From Chloroflexota bacterium (lineage in GTDB: Bacteria; Chloroflexota; Dehalococcoidia; Dehalococcoidales; UBA2162): a DNA stretch of 64,000 nucleotides. Location of the stretch: positions 151,786 to 215,785 of the forward strand of contig JACPPV010000009.1 of assembly GCA_016190825.1 (NCBI GenBank), read 5' to 3'. The notes below the pieces were generated by a model that saw nothing but the letters and a program-made list of their open reading frames with translations, was not told the DNA's origin and did no database searches. This document shows positions 8,945-17,557 of this stretch, piece by piece (within the stretch, counting starts at the first letter, position 1; every line of letters begins with the position of its first letter). Both the position numbers and the translations under genes were made by a program.

Positions 8945-9535
8945 TCAGCGTCCCTTTTCTTCCACAGGCAAAGATAAACTGCGTTCTACTTCCGGCTCCG
9001 CCCTCTGTCGCTCCCTGAACCGCTCGACGATATTCTTAGCCCTGACAAGGGCGCGGCCAATGCCGTATTTCTTGCTGAGCCGCAGCGGCACACAGCAGCA
9101 GGCACAGCAATTGCAGATAGCGTACAAGTCCTGCCGGCACTTGATGATGGTATGAATCGATCCTTCACCTTCGCACTGCCTTAAGATGGCTCTCGCTTCT
9201 TCTTTGGTTATCTCCCGGTACTCTTTGGGCCGCTCTCCAGAGAAGATATTCCGGCTGGCGCTGACCATTATCTCGCTCTCTATCGTGCGGTGGCAATTAT
9301 GAAATACCTGGCGGCAGGTGCAAGGGACAACTGTCAGACCGGATGACATATCAATAATCTCGTCCGCTTCTGCCGGCGTCAGAAGATATGCCCCGCTTAC
9401 GTTGCGACCGTAGAGGTTGGCTACCGCCCGCACCAGTCCGCCAATCAGTGGAACCCGGGTCCACTTCGCCTGAAAGATATAATATCGGAGAAACCATTCC
9501 CGGTGCCTGTTGTAGAATCTGAAAGAATGATGCAT
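8945..9535 (-). CDS. Cysteine-rich, probable iron-sulfur protein
   Basis: A 196-residue protein with two cysteine clusters. The first is PCTCRQVFHNC around residues 76-86, and the second is CNCCACCC around 145-152, preceded by isolated cysteines (QCEG, KCRQ). A CxCR...C followed by a CNCCxCCC block is a pattern I associate with [4Fe-4S] proteins of anaerobes that often precede a ferredoxin domain; here no ferredoxin domain follows. It lies 21 nt upstream of the amino acid dehydrogenase on the same strand, so the two could be cotranscribed. Function unknown. Confidence 0.65.
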   Translation of the reverse strand: MHHSFRFYNRHREWFLRYYIFQAKWTRVPLIGGLVRAVANLYGRNVSGAYLLTPAEADEIIDMSSGLTVVPCTCRQVFHNCHRTIESEIMVSASRNIFSGERPKEYREITKEEARAILRQCEGEGSIHTIIKCRQDLYAICNCCACCCVPLRLSKKYGIGRALVRAKNIVERFRERQRAEPEVERSLSLPVEEKGR

Positions 9536-9719
9536 CCTGAGCGTATTATAGCACTACAGGCATGGATAACAAAACTGGAGCCAGCGGAAAATCTGAGACA
9601 AAATTTGCCGCCTCCTTCAAGAAATACGTGACAAAGGCATGGCGGCTATGCGATGATATAAGCTATCAAGAATGTGAAGTAACGCGCAGACATAACATTC
9701 ACACTATGTGAGAGGTCAA

Positions 9720-11450
9720 ATGGGGATTCAAATAACCGATACCACGCTACGGGACGCTCATCAATCGCTTATCGCCACACGCATGAGAACGAGGGACATG
9801 CTGCCGATCGCCGAAAAGCTCGACCAGGTGGGGTTTTTCTCGCTCGAAGTCTGGGGAGGGGCAACCTTTGATGCCTGCATCAGGTTCCTCAACGAGGACC
9901 CATGGGAACGTTTGCAGGCTTTGCGGGCGAAGATAAAGAATACCCGCTTGCAAATGCTGTTGAGAGGGCAGAATCTCGTCGGCTACCGTCATTACCCGGA
10001 TGACGTTCTCCGGGAGTTCATCCGATTATCAGTTAAGAATGGCATCGATGTCTTCCGGATATTCGATGCGCTAAACGACGTGAGGAATATGGAGCTGGCA
10101 ATAAAGGTCGCCAAGGACTGCAAGGCGCATGTCCAGGGCACCATATGCTATACCACCAGCCCGGTCCACACGATAGACAATTTTGGCCGGATGGCGGCTA
10201 CGCTCGAAAGCCTGGGATGCGATTCTATCTGCATCAAAGATATGGCAGGGCTGATTTCCCCCGTTGCTGCCACTCAAATGGTAACAGCAATCAAGCAGAA
10301 AATAAAGATACCCCTAAACCTTCATTCTCACTGCTCGAGCGGGATGGCCCCGGCAAGTTATTATGCCGGAGCTGTAGCTGGAGTTGACATGGTTGATACT
10401 GCGTTTTCCGCGTTCGGCTGGGGGACGTCCCAACCGCCCACTGAGGGGATTGTGGCGGCTTTCAAGGATACCCCTTTTGATACCTGCCTGGATCTAGAAC
10501 AACTTTACGAGATAGGCGAATACTTTGCCGCGGTGAGCCAGAAATACCGGATGCTCTTCACTGCCGAAGCCACCCGGCCCAGCGTGGATGTTCTCCTCCA
10601 CCAGATTCCTGGAGGAATGCTCTCGAACCTGGTCAGCCAGCTCAGGGAGCAAGATGCGCTAGACAAAATGAGTGAGGTGCTGGAAGAAGTTCCCAGGGTG
10701 CGTAAAGACCTTGGCTATCCACCGCTCGTAACCCCCACAAGCCAGGTGGTCGGCACGCAGGCAGTACTCAACGTGCTCTCCGGTGTCCGCTACAAGCAGA
10801 TAACCCAGGAGGTAAAAAACTACTTCCTCGGCCAGTACGGCCGGCCCCCGGCCGAGGTGAATGAAGAGCTAAGGAGAACGATAATCGGCGAAGAGGCACC
10901 AATAACCGTGCGTCCGGCGGATTTGATCAAGCCGGAGCTGGAAAAGCTGCGGGAGGATGGCCGCAAGCTGGGTATCTTGCACAAAGAAGAGGACCTTCTC
11001 ACCTACGCCCTTTACCCGCAGGTTGCGGTAAAGTTCCTGCGAGGCGAGATTAAGGAAGAGGTCCTCGCCACCCCCAACCAGGTGCAGACCGGCTCAGCTT
11101 TGCCGAACCTGCCCACTGAGTTCGCCGTGGATGTTGACGGTGAGATCTTCAATGTAAAGATTGCCTCTGTCATCGGCAAGACGGTGGAAGTTGTTCAAAA
11201 GCCCAGGAAACCCTCGGGGGAAGCGCCCGGCGCGATAGTTTCCCCGATGGCAGGAATGGTCCTTTCCGTCGAGACGAAGAAAGGAAGCAGTATCCGCGAG
11301 GGCGATGTGGTAGCGACCATCGAAGCGATGAAGATGCATAATGAAGTGCAATCGCCTTATAATGGAGTGGTAAAAGAGATTTTCGTCTTCGATGGTGAAG
11401 TGGTAAACGCCGGAGACGTGCTGATGGTGCTGGATTTAAATGGTAAGTAA
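9720..11450 (+). CDS. pycB: Pyruvate carboxylase subunit B / oxaloacetate decarboxylase-type carboxyltransferase with biotinyl domain
   Basis: About 576 residues. The N-terminal HMGL-like TIM barrel carries the DTTLRDAHQS signature, the carboxyltransferase motif LHSHCSSGMA and the DMAGLISP loop. A central PYC_OADA region follows, and a C-terminal biotinyl domain has the biotinylated lysine in EAMKMHNEV near residue 543. The partner biotin carboxylase overlaps it by 11 nt, which favours pyruvate (or 2-oxoglutarate) carboxylation for anaplerosis over membrane-coupled oxaloacetate decarboxylation, since no beta/gamma subunits are nearby. I chose ATG 9720, which has GAGAGG four bases upstream, over GTG 9708. 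Confidence 0.92.
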   Translation: MGIQITDTTLRDAHQSLIATRMRTRDMLPIAEKLDQVGFFSLEVWGGATFDACIRFLNEDPWERLQALRAKIKNTRLQMLLRGQNLVGYRHYPDDVLREFIRLSVKNGIDVFRIFDALNDVRNMELAIKVAKDCKAHVQGTICYTTSPVHTIDNFGRMAATLESLGCDSICIKDMAGLISPVAATQMVTAIKQKIKIPLNLHSHCSSGMAPASYYAGAVAGVDMVDTAFSAFGWGTSQPPTEGIVAAFKDTPFDTCLDLEQLYEIGEYFAAVSQKYRMLFTAEATRPSVDVLLHQIPGGMLSNLVSQLREQDALDKMSEVLEEVPRVRKDLGYPPLVTPTSQVVGTQAVLNVLSGVRYKQITQEVKNYFLGQYGRPPAEVNEELRRTIIGEEAPITVRPADLIKPELEKLREDGRKLGILHKEEDLLTYALYPQVAVKFLRGEIKEEVLATPNQVQTGSALPNLPTEFAVDVDGEIFNVKIASVIGKTVEVVQKPRKPSGEAPGAIVSPMAGMVLSVETKKGSSIREGDVVATIEAMKMHNEVQSPYNGVVKEIFVFDGEVVNAGDVLMVLDLNGK

Positions 11451-12936
11451 GATTCTTGTCGCCAACCGCGGGGAGATAGCCATCCGGGTAATGCGCGCCT
11501 GCCGGGAGATGGGGATACCATCGGTAGCGGTCTATTCCCAGGCAGACGAAGGCGCGCTGTTCGCCAAATACGCCAACGAAGCCTATTTCCTGGGGGGGGC
11601 GCCGGCGACAGAGAGCTATCTCAATATAAAGAAGATAATTACTATCGCCAGGGACTGCGGCGCTGATGCCATTCACCCCGGCTACGGATTTCTCGCCCAG
11701 AACCCCAACTTCGCCTATGCCTGTGAGCTCGAGGGAATAAAATTCATTGGTCCGTCCAGCAAAGTGCTGGAGCTCATGGGAAATAAAGTAGCGGCGCGGC
11801 GGGAAATGGCAGAAGCCGGCGTGCCTACCGTCCCCGGCACCGATGGGACCGTGTCCGATTTCAGCAAGGCAAGGGAGGTCATCGCTGATATTGGCTTTCC
11901 GGTCATAATCAAACCTTCAGGCGGCGGAGGCGGGATCGGGATGACGGTTGTCAATAGCGAGACGGAGTTACAGAAAGCCCTGGAATCAGCCCGGGTGATT
12001 GCCAACAGTACTTTCGGGCTGGCCGATGTCTATATCGAGAAATACCTTCCTCACCCGCGCCACATCGAGATTCAAATTCTTGCTGATGCATATGGTAACA
12101 CCATCCACCTGGGAGAGCGCGAATGCTCTATCCAGAGACGCTATCAGAAGATAATCGAAGAAGCACCTTCCCCGGCAGTAACGCCAGAGTTGCGGCGCGA
12201 AATGGGCGAAGTGGCCGTAAGAGCGGCGAAGTGGGTAAACTACGAAGGGGCAGGGACAATCGAATTCTTGTTCTCTGAGGGGAAATTTTACTTTCTGGAG
12301 GCGAACACACGTATCCAGGTGGAACACGCCATCACGGAAGTGGTAACCGGTGTCGATATTGTTAAGGAGCAGATAAGCGTTGCCCGCGGGGAGCGCCTCA
12401 GTTACAAACAGGAAGATATCACCATGAACGGCTGGGCGATAGAATGCCGCATAAACGCCGAGGACCCGTTGAACAACTTTGCCCCGTCTCCCGGCAAGCT
12501 GAGACACTATCGCTCCCCGGGCGGAATCGGTATCCGCATAGACAGCGGCGTACATACAGCCTACACCATACCTTCTGCCTATGACCCGATGATTTCAAAA
12601 CTTATTGCCTGGGGTAGGAACCGCAATGAGGCCATCAACCGGATGCGCCGGGCGCTTTACGAATACATTATAGTCGGTGTAAAAACCAACATCCCATTCC
12701 ACAAAGCGGTTATGGAAAATCCTCGCTTCGTCAGCGGGGAACTGGGGACCCATTTCATCTCGCAGGAGACCTCCCTCGTCAATGATATGAAATGTATCAT
12801 GGAGCGCGAACAGCCGCTCGAAGAGAAGCTTTCAGAGATATTCGCTGATAAGAGGAAAGTGGCGGCGATCGCCGCCGTAACCGCTTTCACCCAGATGCAT
12901 TCGCACGGGGTCCGAAAAGAAAGTCCGGAGGAGTGA
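11440..12936 (+). CDS. pycA: Biotin carboxylase subunit (PycA/AccC type)
   Basis: A 498-residue ATP-grasp enzyme that carboxylates biotin on the partner carrier domain. Signatures are KILVANRGEIAIRV at the N-terminus, HPGYGFLAQN near residue 76, the glycine-rich ATP loop KPSGGGGGIGM near 159, EKYLPHPRHIEIQ and the catalytic FLEANTRIQVEHAITE near 288. The overlap with pycB implies translational coupling and stoichiometric synthesis. It could also serve an acetyl- or propionyl-CoA carboxylase, but the pairing with the carboxyltransferase above is the simplest reading. Confidence 0.93.
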   Translation: MVSKILVANRGEIAIRVMRACREMGIPSVAVYSQADEGALFAKYANEAYFLGGAPATESYLNIKKIITIARDCGADAIHPGYGFLAQNPNFAYACELEGIKFIGPSSKVLELMGNKVAARREMAEAGVPTVPGTDGTVSDFSKAREVIADIGFPVIIKPSGGGGGIGMTVVNSETELQKALESARVIANSTFGLADVYIEKYLPHPRHIEIQILADAYGNTIHLGERECSIQRRYQKIIEEAPSPAVTPELRREMGEVAVRAAKWVNYEGAGTIEFLFSEGKFYFLEANTRIQVEHAITEVVTGVDIVKEQISVARGERLSYKQEDITMNGWAIECRINAEDPLNNFAPSPGKLRHYRSPGGIGIRIDSGVHTAYTIPSAYDPMISKLIAWGRNRNEAINRMRRALYEYIIVGVKTNIPFHKAVMENPRFVSGELGTHFISQETSLVNDMKCIMEREQPLEEKLSEIFADKRKVAAIAAVTAFTQMHSHGVRKESPEE

Positions 12937-12944
12937 ACGGCGGT

Positions 12945-13050
12945 GGTTTCGCCTCACCTTACCATTCCCGCGCAAACGGGAATCTACCTCCACCACCTGG
13001 ATCCGGCTCCCATGTCTGTGCATGGGACAAGTTTCGCCGGAATGACAGTC
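12945..13050. repeat. Dispersed intergenic repeat, copy C (diverged)
   Basis: The gap before rpsF contains ATTCCCGC with GCGCAAACGGGAAT forming an inverted repeat (about 12963-12983), then GGGACAAGTTTCGCCGGAATGACAG (13023-13047, given here as overall layout). The layout parallels the repeats at 3.7 kb and 37.2 kb: palindrome, then CGGGACAA, then TTCGC, then TGACAG. Confidence 0.55.
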
Positions 13051-13126
13051 TTGGACTGGGATTGCCTCGCGTAGTTCCACCCCGAGCCTTAAAGGAATCT
13101 CCCCGAATGGTTCATCCGCTCTTGTA

Positions 13127-13156
13127 TTGCCTGTTCGCGTTGTAGTATAGTATAAT
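13127..13156 (+). promoter_or_regulatory. Promoter of the rpsF-ssb-rpsR operon
   Basis: TTGCCT (13127-13132) and a perfect TATAAT (13151-13156) are spaced by 18 nt. The rpsF ATG is at 13190 with GGGAGA upstream. Confidence 0.75.
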
Positions 13157-13189
13157 CCATTGTGATTTTTTGGGAGAAAGATTAGCAAG

Positions 13190-13516
13190 ATGGTAACAGA
13201 GAAAACGGCTGCGGAGTCGGCTCAGCGGTTGCGGGACTACGAACTCGTCCTTGTGTTTAAGCCGGATTCCGCCGAAGAGAAGCTCGAAGTGGCATTGAAT
13301 AATCTCGGCAAGTTTGTTGCTGACAGGGGTGGTGCTGTATCTGAAGTGCAGCGGTGGGGCAGAAGAAAGCTGGCTTATCCCATAAAGAGCTCTCTAGAGG
13401 GGATTTATTTTCTGGCAAAGCTCAAATTGAGATCAGCTACGGGGAAGGAACTGGAATCCAATCTGCGGGTTTCTGAAGATGTCCTACGGCACTTGCTGAT
13501 CAACCTTGAAAGCTGA
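13190..13516 (+). CDS. rpsF: 30S ribosomal protein S6
   Basis: A 108-residue S6 protein of the small-subunit platform, partner of S18. It has the typical YELVLVFKPD start after a short extra N-terminal tail, a WGRRKLAYPIKSSLEGIYFLAKL core and the DVLRHLLI end. It is the first gene of the conserved rpsF-ssb-rpsR operon and has its own promoter. Confidence 0.96.
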   Translation: MVTEKTAAESAQRLRDYELVLVFKPDSAEEKLEVALNNLGKFVADRGGAVSEVQRWGRRKLAYPIKSSLEGIYFLAKLKLRSATGKELESNLRVSEDVLRHLLINLES

Positions 13517-13564
13517 GCCATGACCCTCCAGGATAACGCAGGATGAGCGGACAGGAGCGGAAAC

Positions 13565-13975
13565 GTGGTTAGCGTAAATAAAATCATCATCATCGGTAAC
13601 CTGGGCGGCGAGCCGGAAATGCGCTTTACCCCGAATGGGCGTGCGGTTACTTCTTTCAGCGTGGCAACCAACTGGCGGTATACAACGGCTGACGGAGACC
13701 GCCGCGAGGAAACGGAATGGTTTACCGTGGTCACCTGGGGCAAGCTGGCTGAACAGTGCAACCAGTTCCTGAACAAAGGGCGGCTTGTCTATGTGGAGGG
13801 GAGATTACGTACCCATAGTTGGGAAGGCCAGGACGGACAGAAGCATTCCCGCAACGAGATCGTCGCTAACCGCGTGAGTTTCCTGGACAGGCAAGCCGTA
13901 GCGCCGCTGCCCGGAGAAAGGGTATCTGAAATCCCGGGGGGAGACGAAATAGAACCTGAAGATCTTCCTTTCTAG
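13565..13975 (+). CDS. ssb: Single-stranded DNA-binding protein
   Basis: A 136-residue SSB that coats ssDNA during replication and repair. The OB fold begins NKIIIIGNLGGEPEMRFTPNG, and the acidic C-terminal tip EDLPF, which recruits partner proteins, is intact. The start is GTG at 13565. Its place between rpsF and rpsR is the common bacterial arrangement. Confidence 0.96.
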   Translation: MVSVNKIIIIGNLGGEPEMRFTPNGRAVTSFSVATNWRYTTADGDRREETEWFTVVTWGKLAEQCNQFLNKGRLVYVEGRLRTHSWEGQDGQKHSRNEIVANRVSFLDRQAVAPLPGERVSEIPGGDEIEPEDLPF

Positions 13976-14019
13976 GCAGATCATTCTATATTGACGTGAG
14001 AAACAGGAGAGGATAACCA

Positions 14020-14322
14020 GTGGCAAGAGAACAAAGCGGAGGCAGAGATACCAGGGGTGGACGCCCCAGATATGCGCCGGTACGCAAAGTGTGCCAGTTC
14101 TGCACCGGCAAGATGAAATCAATAGATTATAAAGAAACAGAGAAACTGCGCAACTTTATATCGGATAGCGGGAAGATAGACCCTCGCCGCCGGACGGGCA
14201 CCTGTGCCCAGCATCAGCGTCTCCTGGCTACCGCCATAAAAAGGGCTCGCCATCTCGCTTTACTCCCCTATGTACCAGCCCACGTGCGAAGGACCGGGGT
14301 TTTTGGTTCCACGGCCAGCTAA
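14020..14322 (+). CDS. rpsR: 30S ribosomal protein S18
   Basis: A 100-residue S18. The core [37 protein letters not shown] is characteristic, including the CxxC zinc-type pair in the N-terminal half. The start is GTG at 14020 with AGGAGAGG upstream. An N-terminal Gly/Arg-rich extension of about 20 residues precedes the core. Confidence 0.96.
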   Translation: MAREQSGGRDTRGGRPRYAPVRKVCQFCTGKMKSIDYKETEKLRNFISDSGKIDPRRRTGTCAQHQRLLATAIKRARHLALLPYVPAHVRRTGVFGSTAS

Positions 14323-14380
14323 CTTTCGGGCAGGAGCGCTGTCTTTCAAGAATATTAATTGTTCACAGCGAGGGTTTTAA

Positions 14381-14521
14381 GTGCCAAAAAGGACTTATCA
14401 ACCGAAAAAGATACCGCGAAGACGCGAGCATGGCTTTCTGAAGAGAATGAGCAGCCGGGGCGGACGAATCGTTCTTAAGCTGCGCCGACTGAAAGGCCGG
14501 CAGCGATTGACCGTGGTCTGA
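14381..14521 (+). CDS. rpmH: 50S ribosomal protein L34
   Basis: A 46-residue basic protein starting with [23 protein letters not shown] is the standard L34 N-terminus, and it ends GRQRLTVV. It is followed 37 nt later by rnpA, the conserved order near many bacterial replication origins. No dnaA is visible in the window. Confidence 0.96.
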   Translation: MPKRTYQPKKIPRRREHGFLKRMSSRGGRIVLKLRRLKGRQRLTVV

Positions 14522-14558
14522 CGCTGAATCCTCATAAAACAGACCGGGAGGGGGAGTG

Positions 14559-14939
14559 ATGAGGGGAGAACAATACCTGACCAAACCGCAGCACTTCGCC
14601 CGGGTTTACGGTAAAGGGGGGTCATGGGCTTCACGGTATCTGGTGTTGAGGGCATTTAGCAAGGGTCTTTCGCTTTCCCGGTTCGGTTTTTCCATCAGCC
14701 GGAAAGTAGGTAATGCTGTAGTAAGAAACAGGCTGAAGCGCTGGCTCCGGGAAATAATGAGGGCTGCACCGTTGAAGGCAGGGTATGACATAGTGTTCAT
14801 TGTCCGCCCTGCTGCGGCGCCGCTTGGTTACTGGGACATAAGAAAAGGGGCGATGGAACTACTATCCCGCTCCCGCTTGCTCCGGGCGGGCAGGCAGCCT
14901 GAAGCAGTGGTAAACGTCGAGGCGGACGGAGAAGGATAA
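14559..14939 (+). CDS. rnpA: Ribonuclease P protein component
   Basis: About 126 residues. This is the protein subunit that helps RNase P RNA bind pre-tRNA leaders. The signature RNR-type motif is SRKVGNAVVRNRLKRWLRE near residues 47-65. ATG 14559 follows an in-frame GTG at 14556; either could be used, with a GGGAGGGGGAG purine tract upstream. The position after rpmH is canonical. Confidence 0.95.
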   Translation: MRGEQYLTKPQHFARVYGKGGSWASRYLVLRAFSKGLSLSRFGFSISRKVGNAVVRNRLKRWLREIMRAAPLKAGYDIVFIVRPAAAPLGYWDIRKGAMELLSRSRLLRAGRQPEAVVNVEADGEG

Positions 14940-15005
14940 GCAAGACGAGATTGCGCGGTGGCCCCTACCGATACCCCTACCATGAGTGAAAATTACACCT
15001 GACTA

Positions 15006-15239
15006 GTGAACGAAGAAACAAGAGGAAAAGTGAGGACGATTGCGCTGGGTTTAATCCGGCTATACCAGGAGACATGGTCACGCGTCACACCCCCATCCTG
15101 CCGTTTTTTGCCCACATGCTCACAGTACACTTACGAAGCAATCAGCCAACACGGTCTCCTGAGTGGGATGTGGTTAGGAATGAAGCGGCTCGCCCGCTGC
15201 CATCCGCTGCATCCGGGCGGCTATGACCCTGTACCATGA
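15006..15239 (+). CDS. yidD: Membrane protein insertion efficiency factor YidD
   Basis: A 77-residue protein with the YidD hallmarks [26 protein letters not shown] and [14 protein letters not shown]. YidD is a small inner-membrane-associated protein that assists insertion by YidC. The start is GTG at 15006. In most bacteria yidC follows directly; here a beta-propeller gene is inserted between them. Confidence 0.95.
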   Translation: MNEETRGKVRTIALGLIRLYQETWSRVTPPSCRFLPTCSQYTYEAISQHGLLSGMWLGMKRLARCHPLHPGGYDPVP

Positions 15240-15308
15240 TGGACAGGGCAACAGGCGGATGAACATCGTGGTACTTTCAGCGCTTTCGTCCCCGAAGAGT
15301 AAGCATAA

Positions 15309-16577
15309 GTGATAGGTAACATCAGGAAATTGTTATCCCCCGGAAAGCTGCTACTGTGGGCTCTGCTGCTGGGTTTGCTCATCTTTGTGAGCTGCGCCCC
15401 GGGAGCCGCAACCGTCCCCAAGGGATGGTCAGGCGCGGTCATAGCGGATGACACCCTTATCATTGGCTCCATGGAAGGAAAGATGGTGGCTCTCAATACC
15501 GCCGATGGTAAACGACTCTGGGAGCTGCCGCTGGAGATGACAGCCCAACCTGGCGGTCTCTTTGGCTGCGCTCCGGCGCAGTTGCCGGTGGCTATCTACG
15601 GTTCGCCCACGATAGCCGGAGATCTGATTTACCTGGGCGGCTATGACGGCAAATTTTACGCATTTGTCCCCGGCAGGGATGACCCGAGATGGATATACCC
15701 TCGACAGGGGACGGTGGGCGGCTCCATCGTTGGCGGGGCAGCCACCAGCGTCAGCCAGGACAAGGTCTTCTTTGGCGCATCTGACGGCACCGTTTATGCC
15801 CTCGATGCCGCCGATGGCTTCAGGGTGTGGACCTTCCCCACAAAAAGCAAGATATGGTCAACACCGGCAGTTTTGGAAGATACGCTTTTCGTAGGGACTT
15901 TTGATAAGAAGCTTCATGCTCTGGATACGGCCACGGGAGGCAAGAAGTGGACTTTTGAGGCGGCTGGGGCAATTGTCGCCACCCCGGCAGTCCATGATGG
16001 CACAGTTTTTGTCGGCTCCTTTGACCGGAACCTCTATGCGGTGGATGTAATCTCGGGTCAGCTCAAATGGACATTCACCGCCGGCAACTGGTTCTGGGCA
16101 AGGCCTATCGCCACAGACGGTGCCGTCTACGCAGCCTCCCTTGATGGCAAGGTTCATGTGCTGGATGCCGGCAACGGCAGCACGCTTGCGGAATTTAGCC
16201 TGGACAGCCCTGTTAGCTCATCGCCGGTCCTGGCAGGCGGTTCGTTCATAGTAGCCTCCGAAAAAGGCATCGTTTACGCCATTGATACCGCCGGGAAAGA
16301 GATCAGGACACTGGTTGATCTGGAGCTGAAAGGGGCAAAGATAAACGCGCCTCTGGCCACAGATGGGAAAATGGTCTACGTCCACGCCAGCAACGCCAGG
16401 GTCTATGCGGTGAATGTTGATTCCGGTGCGGATATATGGAGCGTTTCCTTGAGAAGTGCACCAGCTCCATCTCAGGAAACTGGCGGAGCCAACTGGGGCA
16501 TAATCATCGGCTTCATTGTTCTCAGCCTTTTGACAATGTTGTTAATCAAGGCGCTGCGCAGGCGCCCTAAAGCTTAG
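15309..16577 (+). CDS. PQQ-like beta-propeller lipoprotein
   Basis: A 422-residue protein. The N-terminus has a hydrophobic signal (LLLWALLLGLLIFVSC) with a possible lipobox cysteine at residue 29. Repeated blade motifs such as GKLYALDAADGFRVWTF-like units (VYALDAADG, LHALDTATGGKKWTF, LYAVDVISGQLKWTF) indicate a PQQ/BamB-like propeller of about seven blades. Unlike BamB, it ends with a second transmembrane segment (IIIGFIVLSLLTMLLI) and a short basic tail facing the cytoplasm. It lies between yidD and yidC, 14 nt before the latter, so a role in membrane-protein assembly or folding is plausible but unproven. Confidence 0.85.
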   Translation: MIGNIRKLLSPGKLLLWALLLGLLIFVSCAPGAATVPKGWSGAVIADDTLIIGSMEGKMVALNTADGKRLWELPLEMTAQPGGLFGCAPAQLPVAIYGSPTIAGDLIYLGGYDGKFYAFVPGRDDPRWIYPRQGTVGGSIVGGAATSVSQDKVFFGASDGTVYALDAADGFRVWTFPTKSKIWSTPAVLEDTLFVGTFDKKLHALDTATGGKKWTFEAAGAIVATPAVHDGTVFVGSFDRNLYAVDVISGQLKWTFTAGNWFWARPIATDGAVYAASLDGKVHVLDAGNGSTLAEFSLDSPVSSSPVLAGGSFIVASEKGIVYAIDTAGKEIRTLVDLELKGAKINAPLATDGKMVYVHASNARVYAVNVDSGADIWSVSLRSAPAPSQETGGANWGIIIGFIVLSLLTMLLIKALRRRPKA

Positions 16578-16591
16578 TGAGGTAGACTTAG

Positions 16592-17557
16592 TTGAGTATC
16601 GGCGCAATCTGGGACCTGATTATTCTCTCTCCCCTGGTGAACATTGTCGTCGTGCTGTCTCACTACCTTTTTGGCAGCTTCGGCCTGACCATCATCGTGC
16701 TGACAATAGCCATACGGCTCTTGACCTATCCTCTCACTCTAAAGCAACTCCATGCAACCAAAGCCATGCAGAACATCCAGTCCCAGGTGGCAGAACTGCA
16801 GAAAAAGTACGATAAGGATAGAAAGAGGCTGGCGCAGGAGCAGATGAAACTCTATCGGGAAGCCGGCATGAACCCGGCTGGCTGCCTTTTGCCCATGCTT
16901 ATCCAAATGCCTGTCTGGATAGCCCTCTATCAGGCGATAGTCCGCGTCCTGGCAGTAAATCCGGAAGATTTCCTGAACCTGTCAAGACACCTTTACGCTT
17001 CCTGGTCAATGGTTTTCTCCCAGGTGCCACTGGAAAGCCGCTTTCTGTGGCTGGACCTCGCGGCACCGGACCGTTTGATGATTTTGCCCATTCTGGTAGG
17101 CGCTTCAATGTGGGCACAGCAGAAAATGACAACCACGCCGAGCTCGGACCCAAGGCAACAGGCTCAGTCACAGATGATGCTCTGGATGATGCCGCTAATG
17201 TTCGCCTTCCTTACGCTACAGTTTCCGAGCGGCCTGGCCCTTTACTGGACGGTCTCAAACGTCATCGGCATCGTAAATCAGTATTTTGTCACCGGTTGGG
17301 GTGGACTGGTTATCCCAGGAATTACTACTAGGCGAGCGCCCGAAGCGAAGAAGATCAGAGGGCAGGTAGTACGGCAGGAGGCGTCGCCGCAGGCAGGAAA
17401 GGAAACCGCCGCACCCGTCCCCCCGCCCGAAGGGGAGGTAGCAGATGGAAAACCTGGAGTTCAGCGGCAAGACCGTAGAAGAGGCACTTCAGAACGCCCT
17501 GGAAGAACTGGGCGTAGACCGGGAGGAGGTGGAGGTCGTCGTCGTAAAGGAGGGTAA
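16592..17557 (+). CDS. yidC: Membrane protein insertase YidC/Oxa1
   Basis: A 321-residue short-type (Gram-positive/Oxa1-like) YidC without the large periplasmic domain. Features include FGLTIIVLTIAIRLLTYPLTLKQL with the conserved groove arginine, the cytoplasmic helical hairpin KYDKDRKRLAQEQMKLYREAG, NPAGCLLPMLIQMPV and the last segment LALYWTVSNVIGIVNQ. The start is TTG at 16592 and the upstream gene ends 14 nt before it. The strongly basic Gly/Arg-rich C-tail (RRPGGGGGRRRKGG) fits ribosome binding. The last 113 nt overlap the start of jag in another frame. Confidence 0.93.
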   Translation: MSIGAIWDLIILSPLVNIVVVLSHYLFGSFGLTIIVLTIAIRLLTYPLTLKQLHATKAMQNIQSQVAELQKKYDKDRKRLAQEQMKLYREAGMNPAGCLLPMLIQMPVWIALYQAIVRVLAVNPEDFLNLSRHLYASWSMVFSQVPLESRFLWLDLAAPDRLMILPILVGASMWAQQKMTTTPSSDPRQQAQSQMMLWMMPLMFAFLTLQFPSGLALYWTVSNVIGIVNQYFVTGWGGLVIPGITTRRAPEAKKIRGQVVRQEASPQAGKETAAPVPPPEGEVADGKPGVQRQDRRRGTSERPGRTGRRPGGGGGRRRKGG

